Source: ECT2AJA-110-A sp035399845
GTDB lineage: Bacteria; Planctomycetota; Phycisphaerae; UBA1845; UTPLA1
Direction: 5' to 3'
DNA length: 64,000 bases
Assembly (NCBI GenBank): GCA_035399845.1
Contig: DAOPJV010000003.1
Span: forward strand, 62,001 to 126,000
Under the pieces are notes generated by a model. It was given only the letters and a program-made list of their open reading frames with translations. It had not been told where the DNA came from and did no database searches. Below are positions 50,965 through 59,100 of the stretch, piece after piece (position 1 is the stretch's first letter; every line of letters starts with the position of its first letter). A program made the position numbers and the translations under genes.

Positions 50965-52854
50965 TTATGTGATGTGTTCGACAATGCGCTCCGCCAGCGC
51001 GGAGATCGTCAGCAGCGGATTCGCCCCGAGGGCGGTCGGAATCACGGCGCCGTCGGCGACGTACAGTCCGGCGTGGGTCGCGCCCGCGCCATCAAAGACG
51101 CGGCCGAATTCGTCGACGACGCCGGTGTCGCTCGAATCGGACAGGGCACAACCGCCAAGCGGATGCGCCGTGATCAGCGTCTCCCGGTTGTTCAGTCGCC
51201 AGACGGGATTCGAGACGTGCCGGGCGCCGAGCGCGCGGGCGTACTCGCGCAACTCGGTGTCGATCGCGTGGAAGAAGTCTGCGCGACTCGCGTCAGCGTC
51301 CCAGTCGATCTCGGCGTCGCCATTGGCGTTCAGCGCGATGCGCCCCGCCCCATCGTTGCGCCCCATCACGATGAAGGCGAGGGAGTGATTCAGCGCCCCG
51401 TCCGCCACATAGGGCGCGTTCGGCCGATCGAGCAGGCGTCGGCCCGCCTCCGCCGCTTCATCCCCCGTGTCCGTGTCCTCGCCGTCAAAGAGCCCCATGA
51501 CCGGGGCGAGCACCCCCAACAGCGCCGACGGAAAGACGAGATCCTCAACGATGAATCGCGCCCCGCCCGGATCGGGCAGCCGATAGCGAACCCCTCCGAG
51601 CACGGAGGTTCCCGGCGCCCTGCTGCGCCAGGGGTGGAACGGCCGATCTCCGATCCCAAGCGTATTGAGGGCTGTGTCGCCGTTGTAGGCCACGGCGAAG
51701 AAATCCCCGTTGCCGCTGAAGCCCTCGCCGAGCCGATCGGACAGGGCCAGGCCACGCTCGCGCGAGCGAAGCAGGATCTCCGTGCTGCCCAGCGCCCCCG
51801 CCGACAGCGTGATGGCGCCGGCGTCAATGGAAATGGCCTCAGTGTTTCCCCAGTCGGCGTACCGCACGCCGTGAGCGCGCCAGCCACCGTCGCTCAGTCG
51901 CTCGATCCACTGGATTTCAACGCCCGTGAAGATGTCCGCGCCGTTCGCCCGGGCCATCGGCAGGTAGTTCATCGCGATCGTGTTCTTCGCGCCGACGTTG
52001 CAGCCCGTCATGCAGTCGCCGCAATCCGTACACCCCCTCTGCATCGCGCCGAACGCGTTGGAACCGTCGACACCGAAGTGAACGGCGATGTCCAGGGGAT
52101 CGACGCTGAGCCCGAGCTCCGCGGCGCGCTTCTCCATGGCGCGAAACTTCTCGAATGAGCGGGCGCGCGGATTCGCTGTCGGCGCGAGGACGGATCGAGC
52201 GCGATCGAAGTAAGGACGGAGCGTTTCGTATGTGATCCCCGCCGGCCACGCGGCCGCGTCGAAGACGTCCGATTCCGGCGCGATCGCGACGCCGCCGTTG
52301 ATCAGCGAGGTCCCGCCAAGTCCGCAGCCCTGCAGCACACTGATGCGACGCTGACCGCGAATCTCATAAAGACCCAGCGGATTGACGCCGGGGATGCGAA
52401 TGGCGCCGATCGCCTTGCCGGAATCATCGGGGAATGAACCGACGGGCCACTCCCGCCCCCGTTCGACCACGGCGACGCGCGTTTCGCCTCGGGCGCTGAG
52501 ACGGGCCGCGGCGATGCCGCCGCCATACCCGGAACCGATGACGAGATGGTCGTATGACGCCCGCCGACTCGACCAGTCGATCGCCAGGGGGCGCTGGCCG
52601 AAAAGCGGCAGATTGACACCGCATCCCGAGACCGACGCCGCCGCGGCGACGCCCGCCCCGGTCACCATCTGGCGACAGAAATCGCGACGACTGGGATGTG
52701 ACGAGGGGTCACGGCTCAAACGAACGCCCTGATTGGTCTGTGAGTCATACGGATCCAGAGGGATGTTCGGGCGCCCAGGACGCCGAGGCAAGGTGAATCG
52801 CGGGCGGGAACATCCGGCGATCCGCGAAAGTCCCCGTCGCAGGAATCGCCTCAA
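50965..52854 (-). CDS. GMC-family oxidoreductase (cholesterol-oxidase-like), Tat-exported
   Basis: 629 residues as drawn; the only in-frame start upstream is a TTG at 52854, so the exact start is uncertain. Tat-type signal S-R-R-D-F-C-R-Q followed by A-A-A-A-S-V-S-G-C. The FAD-binding motif is V-I-G-S-G-Y-G-G-G-I-A-A-A-R-L. The insertion C-T-D-C-G-D-C-M-T-G-C-N-V-G-A-K-N-T is typical of ChoD-like enzymes and may hold metal or disulfides. H-P-L-G-G-C and A-D-G-A-V-I-P-T-A-L-G-A-N-P near the end are the GMC C-terminal active-site segments. It oxidises an alcohol, possibly a sterol or sugar; substrate unknown. Confidence 0.9.
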   Translation of the reverse strand: MRRFLRRGLSRIAGCSRPRFTLPRRPGRPNIPLDPYDSQTNQGVRLSRDPSSHPSRRDFCRQMVTGAGVAAAASVSGCGVNLPLFGQRPLAIDWSSRRASYDHLVIGSGYGGGIAAARLSARGETRVAVVERGREWPVGSFPDDSGKAIGAIRIPGVNPLGLYEIRGQRRISVLQGCGLGGTSLINGGVAIAPESDVFDAAAWPAGITYETLRPYFDRARSVLAPTANPRARSFEKFRAMEKRAAELGLSVDPLDIAVHFGVDGSNAFGAMQRGCTDCGDCMTGCNVGAKNTIAMNYLPMARANGADIFTGVEIQWIERLSDGGWRAHGVRYADWGNTEAISIDAGAITLSAGALGSTEILLRSRERGLALSDRLGEGFSGNGDFFAVAYNGDTALNTLGIGDRPFHPWRSRAPGTSVLGGVRYRLPDPGGARFIVEDLVFPSALLGVLAPVMGLFDGEDTDTGDEAAEAGRRLLDRPNAPYVADGALNHSLAFIVMGRNDGAGRIALNANGDAEIDWDADASRADFFHAIDTELREYARALGARHVSNPVWRLNNRETLITAHPLGGCALSDSSDTGVVDEFGRVFDGAGATHAGLYVADGAVIPTALGANPLLTISALAERIVEHIT

Positions 52855-52978
52855 ATAAATGGAAGACGAAATTTCCGAAAATGTGTTGGCCGCCCCGCCG
52901 ACTCGGTTCGTCTTCCTGAATGTAGGGACGATGGCTTCTTCGCCCTGCTCCTCTTATTACCCAACTTCTCCTTGGTTC

Positions 52979-53022
52979 GATCGCCTCGGCCGGCCCCCGA
53001 AGAGGGGCCCGCCGGGGCGATC
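52979..53022. other. Long GC hairpin between the GMC gene and tRNA
   Basis: GATCGCC-T-CGGC-C-GGCCCC (52979-52997) and its near-perfect reverse complement (53004-53022), 17 of 19 pairs, loop CGAAGA. No T-run is next to it on either strand. It is in the otherwise empty 296-base gap. Confidence 0.65.
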
Positions 53023-53106
53023 TACTTTCCGGGCAATCTCCCGCAGGCCCTTGTATCGCCGAAGGTTAGCGGGAGCGGGCGGCGGCGATTCGAGCGGCGG
53101 ATCGTC

Positions 53107-53135
53107 TTGATCGATTGCGACCTTGGGTGTATATA
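53107..53135 (+). promoter_or_regulatory. Probable sigma-70-type promoter of the tRNA gene
   Basis: TTGATC (53107-53112), 17-base spacer, TATATA (53130-53135), ending 15 bases upstream of the tRNA 5' end. Spacing is ideal and the -10 box is AT-rich in a GC-rich background. Confidence 0.7.
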
Positions 53136-53150
53136 GAGTCGTTCGACATC

Positions 53151-53223
53151 GCTGACGTAGCTCAGTTGGTAGAGCAAGGGATTCATAAGCCCTGGGTCAC
53201 TGGTTCGAGTCCAGTCGTCAGCA
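53151..53223 (+). tRNA. tRNA-Met (anticodon CAT, elongator type)
   Basis: 73 bases. Acceptor GCTGACG/CGTCAGC is perfect with discriminator A; D-stem GCTC/GAGC; anticodon loop TTCATAA; T-stem ACTGG/CCAGT with loop TTCGAGT. No CCA is encoded. The G1-C72 pair rules out initiator tRNA. Whether it is elongator Met or the lysidine-modified Ile-CAT cannot be told by eye. The anticodon stem AGGGA/GCCCT has one A-G mismatch next to the loop. Confidence 0.93.
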
Positions 53224-53308
53224 GTTCCCCCTCAGAATTCACTACCGCGCTCGATTCGCCGGATTCCGCCGAGCGCCGTCCTCGACGTGGCGCGTCCCGG
53301 TTCGCGAG

Positions 53309-54427
53309 CTATTGCGTATTCGCGTCCAACGGATCGGCGTCTTCGCCGTCCGGTCTTCCATCGCCGTCCGTGTCCCGATTTGTTGGATCTGTTCCCATCG
53401 CATGCTCCTCGCCGTCGGTCAGACCGTCCAGGTCCGTGTCGGTTCGCGTCGGATCGGAGCCGAACAGGAGTTCGAAGGCGTCGGAGAGACCATCCAGATC
53501 CGTATCCGTCCGGTTGGGATCCGTTCCGAGGGCGACTTCATCGCCGTCGCTGAGTGTGTCGCCGTCAGAGTCCCGGTTGAGCGGGTCCGTTCCGCCCGCC
53601 ACTTCGGCGCCATCGGCGAGTCCATCCATGTCGGTATCCCGCACGACGGGATCCGTCCCTTCAGCGCGTTCCTCGCCATCGTTCAGCCCATCACTGTCGG
53701 TATCCCGAAGCGTCGGGTCAGATCCAAAAATCAGCTCAAAGGCGTCAGACAGGCCGTCGAGATCCGTGTCCCAGAAGTTCGGGTCCGTCCCTTCGTCGCG
53801 CTCCTCGCCGTCTGTCAGACCATCCATGTCCGTATCCGCGCGAAGCGGATCCGTTCCTTCGGCGATTTCGACGCCATCCATCACGCCGTCGTTGTCTGTG
53901 TCCGGATTTTTCGGATCCGTACCTTTCTCTTCCTCATCGCCGTCACTGGCGCCATCATCGTCCGAGTCGTCGGCCAGCGGATTGGTTCCGATTCGGACTT
54001 CATGGCCGTCCAGCAGTCCATCCAAGTCGCTGTCCGGCTCGAAGGGATTCGTGCCGAACGATATCTCCGCGCCGTCTTCGAGTCCGTCGTTGTCGCTGTC
54101 TCCGTCTGTGGGATCGAGACCGCTCGCCACTTCGTCGCCATCGGACAAACCGTCATCGTCGGAATCCGGGTCGCGCGGATCCGTCCCGAGGCGCAGTTCA
54201 TCGAGCGTGAGGAGACCGTCCTGGTCTTCATCGATCACCAGCGGCGCCAACGGAAAGTCGCCGAAGGGATTGCCCTCGTCATCGACATGCGACGCGTCGG
54301 CGCCGGACGGGGACGTGTTCGTTGTCGGCGATTCGGCCGCAGGGCGAACGCCAACGGGAAGCGTCTCGCAGCCGGCGCCGAGGAGCGCGAGCGACGCCAG
54401 CGCCACGCGCCATCCATGTCGAGTCAT
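53309..54427 (-). CDS. Lipoprotein of thirteen thrombospondin type-3-like calcium-binding repeats
   Basis: 372 residues from M-T-R-H-G-W-R at 54427. Signal with lipobox L-L-G-A-G-C. After a Ser/Thr/Pro-rich spacer come about thirteen 23-residue repeats of G-T-D-P-x-x-x-D-T/S-D-x-D-G-L-x-D-G-x-E from about residue 75 to the end. The Asp positions fit calcium binding and give a rigid rod. Each repeat is also visible as a roughly 70-base DNA periodicity. Likely a surface stalk. It ends about 85 bases from the tRNA on the opposite strand. Confidence 0.93.
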   Translation of the reverse strand: MTRHGWRVALASLALLGAGCETLPVGVRPAAESPTTNTSPSGADASHVDDEGNPFGDFPLAPLVIDEDQDGLLTLDELRLGTDPRDPDSDDDGLSDGDEVASGLDPTDGDSDNDGLEDGAEISFGTNPFEPDSDLDGLLDGHEVRIGTNPLADDSDDDGASDGDEEEKGTDPKNPDTDNDGVMDGVEIAEGTDPLRADTDMDGLTDGEERDEGTDPNFWDTDLDGLSDAFELIFGSDPTLRDTDSDGLNDGEERAEGTDPVVRDTDMDGLADGAEVAGGTDPLNRDSDGDTLSDGDEVALGTDPNRTDTDLDGLSDAFELLFGSDPTRTDTDLDGLTDGEEHAMGTDPTNRDTDGDGRPDGEDADPLDANTQ

Positions 54428-54502
54428 CCCCACGAATCGTTCGCTCCGTTTGTTGTATCCATGCGTCATCATGATTCGCAGCCCCGTCTCAGGCGCACGC
54501 GA

Positions 54503-56023
54503 CTATTGCGCCGGATTGCTCCGTTCCGCCATGATCCGCAGGCTGGACTCGAGCCGCGCCGGAACCGGTTCAACGAACGTTTCGAGCAGCGCCGTCACGG
54601 CGTCATACGTGGCCTGAAGGACCTCGGCGTCACTCGCCTCATCCGCAAGCAGCTCATCCTCCGCACGCATCATCTCGGTACACGTCTGCGTCGGTCCGAA
54701 CAGCGAACCACACACACCCGCCTCGGCGGCGACACTTCCCCAGCCGACCAGCTCGCGCTGCGGCTGCTGCGGCGCATTGATGAAACCATCGCGATCCAGC
54801 GCGAACAGCACGGCCGAGTAAATACTGAGCTGCGTGCAGAACGTCGCATCAGCGCCAAGGTCCGCGTCGGCGGCGATGTTCTCGAAGACACTGCCCGCGG
54901 GAATCGGAAAACCCGCGACGACATCGGCGCCCGCCATGACGGGATCACAGTCACTTTCCGATGCGCGTCCGCTCCGTGACTGCGCCTGCAGGTAATTCAG
55001 AACATCGATCACTTCGTAGGCCAGATAGCCCGTTGTCCTGAAGGCGCTGTCATTGACGTTGGCGTACCACGCGATGACCTGCTCGGCCGTCCCGTCGAGG
55101 ATGAGAATCGTGTCGCCCGATCGAACCCCCGCAAAGGTTCCCGCGCCGTCGGCCACGATGTGCATCACGGCGCCCCCCGATCGAAGCAGGATGTGCTCCG
55201 TCGCCGCGTCGGAGGGACCGAGCAGCGTCAGGCTGCGATCGGTATCGAACTCCGACAGCGTCGCTCGGCGTGGACTGGCCGGATCCAGATAGAACTCGAT
55301 CACGTAGGCGCCGCTGACACCCATCTGAATCTGCGGATCGGCGGGCTTCATCGCCTCGATCGCCGTCATGATGGAGAAGATCGCCAGCAGGGGCTGCAGG
55401 AAACCGCCGATCGGCGTCAGCAACGCGGATATCAGCGACAGCAGCCCGGCAAGACCCGGATCGACCTGCGACTGCTCGGCGGCGCCGTCGTATTTGCCAC
55501 CGTCCATGTCGTTGGCGATCGCCAGAAGATCGCGATTCGCGTCCAGCAGGGAACGCGTCGATCGCTCATTCGCGACATCCGCCTTGCCCGCCTCGCGACG
55601 CCATTCGAGATCGTCCGTCGCCCGCATTGCGACCACGCGGCGCGACGCGTCGAGTTCGAGCGTCAGGTCCCGCAGCGCTCCGTGAATCGTCAGCGACGTC
55701 ACGATCGGCTGGGCGCCGGCGACATCGATGTGTCCACTGAGCAGCGCGTCGCCGTTGCGATCGATCAGTCGAAACGTTCCGGCGTTCAGGTCGACATCCA
55801 GTGTCTTCGCCCTGGCGGCGGTCGTGCCGGCGAGGGCGCGTCCCAGGACACTGGTTCCGTCGATGGCCAGGACCTGGCGCCCCCCGGCCGCCAGTGTTGG
55901 TTCGGCGCCGCTGCCACAGCCCGCGTGCAGCCAGAGCGTATTCAGCGTGAGCAGCAGACACAGGCAGGATTTCAGGCGTCTGACATTGAGGCGTCGTCGA
56001 TTTCGTGCGCTCATGATCTCCAC
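54503..56023 (-). CDS. Large lipoprotein of unknown function
   Basis: 506 residues; the start could be M4 (56014). The signal ends with W-L-H-A-G-C-G-S-G, so it is probably lipidated. The body has no motif I recognise. It contains a hydrophobic stretch (L-L-S-L-I-S-A-L-L-T-P-I-G-G-F-L-Q-P-L-L-A-I-F) near 195-217, which may be membrane-associated, and six or more Cys in the C-terminal third (D-C-D, F-C-T, V-C-G, T-C-T). It lies between two calcium-repeat lipoproteins on the same strand, so it may be part of the same surface structure. Confidence 0.85.
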   Translation of the reverse strand: MEIMSARNRRRLNVRRLKSCLCLLLTLNTLWLHAGCGSGAEPTLAAGGRQVLAIDGTSVLGRALAGTTAARAKTLDVDLNAGTFRLIDRNGDALLSGHIDVAGAQPIVTSLTIHGALRDLTLELDASRRVVAMRATDDLEWRREAGKADVANERSTRSLLDANRDLLAIANDMDGGKYDGAAEQSQVDPGLAGLLSLISALLTPIGGFLQPLLAIFSIMTAIEAMKPADPQIQMGVSGAYVIEFYLDPASPRRATLSEFDTDRSLTLLGPSDAATEHILLRSGGAVMHIVADGAGTFAGVRSGDTILILDGTAEQVIAWYANVNDSAFRTTGYLAYEVIDVLNYLQAQSRSGRASESDCDPVMAGADVVAGFPIPAGSVFENIAADADLGADATFCTQLSIYSAVLFALDRDGFINAPQQPQRELVGWGSVAAEAGVCGSLFGPTQTCTEMMRAEDELLADEASDAEVLQATYDAVTALLETFVEPVPARLESSLRIMAERSNPAQ

Positions 56024-56080
56024 CTATTGCGTCGGACCCCGGCGCCGCAGCGCGACTGGCCCGATTTGTTCAGAGACGTC

Positions 56081-56124
56081 AAAAAAACGTCCCGGCCCCC
56101 TCCCCGTGGGAGGAGAGGGCCGGG
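56081..56124 (-). terminator. Rho-independent terminator of the 1807-residue protein gene
   Basis: On the minus strand CCCGGCCC...GGGCCGGG with inner pairs, then ACG and seven T. It is 22 bases after the stop codon. Confidence 0.93.
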
Positions 56125-56145
56125 TTCCAGCCGAACGAGGTTCGA

Positions 56146-59100
56146 CTAGGCCGGTGCGATCGAGATGTTGAACGTGATCACGTCATCATCCAGACACGAG
56201 TCGTCGTACTCACCCGGAACGGGCTGGATCGTCAGGTTGCTGCCAGTCATCACATTGAAATTGAACGAGGTCCCGGCCCGCGATCCGAATGTCCAGACTT
56301 CGTCGTCATTCGGGTCGTCCTCGCGAACCTCACCTGACAGGTAGAACGTCGTGCCGGGACGCAGCAGGAACGTCGTCGTGAAGCCGCTGCCGAACATGAC
56401 GGTCTCATTCTCATCGACGTCGGCCGCGCTTCGCGTGAACGTGTCCGTCAGACCGTTGTGATGGACACGCAGCGTGATGATGTACTCACCGTCGCCCGGA
56501 TCGTCTTCACACTCATCAGCGCCGACGGCCAGGCTCACAAAACTGACGGTCACGAGCTTGCCGCAGCCGTCCGGGGCGCCGTCGACCATGATGTCATCGA
56601 CACGACCGTCGCCGTCCGTATCAGGGTTGTTCGGATCCGTGCCCTGGTTGCGTTCCTGGCCATCGGGCACGCCGTCATTGTCCCAGTCGCTCGACGTCGG
56701 CCTCGAGGAGACTTCAAGCGGCAACTGCGACACGGCGCCGCCCGCGGTGACAATGCACGGCGAAATCACCCACGTTTCGAAGATCTCCTCGCGATCGTCG
56801 AGTCCGTCGGCGTCGGTATCCGCGAGAACGATGCTTGTTCCGTAGGCGTCTTCAATCGGTGTGAACGCGCAGCGATCCGCGTCAAAACAGAGGTCCTGGA
56901 AGTCGCGATACAGTGGCAGCGGAACGCTGAACTGGGATTCGGGATTGAACTCGTCCGTATCCAGCAGCCCGTCGCCGTCCGTGTCGCGATCGTTCGGATC
57001 GCTCCGCACCATCATTTCGAGAAGATCGGGCAGTCCGTCGTGATCCGTGTCCGGTTCGAACTTGTCCGACGTCACGATGACACAGCCCGCCGGCGGATTG
57101 AACTCGTCCGTCACCACGATGAAACCGCCCGCCGCATTACGGCACATGAGCTGGCCGTTGATGACGGCGCCGATGAACCATCCCGTGTCTTCCACGTAAT
57201 TGACGAGGCCGTCCCGATCGTTGTCCCTGAAGCGCGACGCATCCGTGACGTCATTCGGGTTCGCCGTCAGGGATCGCTCGACGCCGTCAAACAGCGCGTC
57301 GGCGTCGGTATCACGATTGAGCGGATCTGTCGCAAAGTTCCTGAGGTGCGGGGCGCCGAAGAGGTCGTCGCCCATGGGTGTTGAATCAACCACGCCGTTA
57401 TTGCCCGCCCGCACGAGCACGGCGCCGGGAACAACATTCGCGCCGCTGCTGATGTTGATCCTCGCCCGCAGCCGCGCCGACGAGAAGCACCCCGGACCAC
57501 CCGAGAAGGTCACGATCATGCCGTCCGAGATGCCGGCCATCGTGTAGGCCTTCGGCTGCGGATTCCACTCGTCAAAGTCGATTCCCGTCAGACAGGTTCC
57601 GCCGGGGCAGCCGGAGTCCTCGCAGGAATCGCCGGCCATCACTGTCGACATGACGTCGTCGCCCGTACAGGCGCCGAAGCACGTGGCGCAGGCCCCGCCC
57701 CCCGCGACAGGTTCGTCGTCGCCGGCGGCGTTCGTGTCGATCTGTCCGTTGGGTCCCGGCGAGATAACGACATCTCCCGGGTTCGCCATCATGCCGACAG
57801 CGATCACCTGGATGTCGTCACCGGCGGCCGTGGTATCGACGGTCCCGTTGCCGTTCATCTGCGGTTCGATGATGACGGGCACACAGACGCCCGGCATACC
57901 CACGGCTGAGTCGAGCATGTTGTTCGGCCCGGGGAGAATCACGACGTCGCCCGGCATGACCGGCGTGCCGACGGGAACCACCTGGAGGTCATCGCCCACG
58001 GCGACGGTATCGGCGAAACCGTTGCCGCCCGTTGTCGGCTCGATGATCGCGTTGCCCGTCGCCGCATCGCAGACGGGATCGTCTTCGCGGATCGACGCCG
58101 TCAGCGCAAACGTATCCGACGGCGCAACGTCGAAGCTGAAGCCGTTCGGGTCCGTCGCGTCGTCGAAGTTTCGCAGACCGAACTGCGGCAGCGTGGCCTG
58201 GTCATTCAATGTGAACAGCGTCTGCGTCGCGTTCTTTCGAATCTTGAGGCTGAACGAATACTCGCCGTCGTCGGCGCCGTCGCACGCGTTGCCCCGCGGT
58301 TCGAAATCGAGGAATGTCACAGTGACGGTCCGCGTGCTCATCGGCGACGCCCCGATCTGAATGTCGTCGCCGATGGCGACTGTTTCGGGCAGGCCGTTGC
58401 CGCCATCGAGGATGATACCCGTCGCCTCCAGCCGCTCCGTACCCGTCGGATTGCTTTCAATCGTTCCGTTGGGACCCGGCGCGATGACGACGTCGCCCGG
58501 CGCCACGGGATCACCGACGGCAATGACCTGGATGTCATCCAGGACCGCGAGCGTTTCGGCAACACCAGTGCGCGTCGCGACGATGACCGCCGACTGATAC
58601 TGCGGCACATGGCGGATCAGGGCGCCGTCACGCCGCAGCACGTCGTAGCCGCCAAGTTCGTCAGAATCGGAGATGCCGTCGTCGTCCGTGTCCTGCTTGA
58701 TCGGATCGGTTCCGTAGAATCGCTCCTCATCATCGAACAGGCGATCGCTGTCCGTGTCCGGTGAGATCGGATCGGAGTAGGCGAAGTAACTCGGCCGGCC
58801 TTCGACCTGCACCGGCCAGCCCAGTCGAACCTCCTCATAGTCACGAACAGTATCGAAGTCGAAGACGTTGGTATCGCAACCCGGCTGACCATCACCCAGC
58901 GGGCAGCCATCCGTGTTGTCATCCCGATCGGAACTGCCGTAGAGGAATTCCTCTCGGGCGAAGAGACCGTCGTCGTCCTTGTCCTGCACGTAGGCGATCG
59001 AAATGACATCGCCCGCATTCAGCGGGATATCATCGAAATCCACGCTCGGATCAAAATCGCGCGTCGTGAAGATCGTCCAGAAGCGACGTTCGCCGAAGTT

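Noticed and set aside
53312..54979. A 555-codon plus-strand open frame over the calcium-repeat lipoproteins
   Set aside because: It is the shadow of the repeated Asp/Gly codons of the minus-strand genes; repeats and lipobox are clear on the minus strand.
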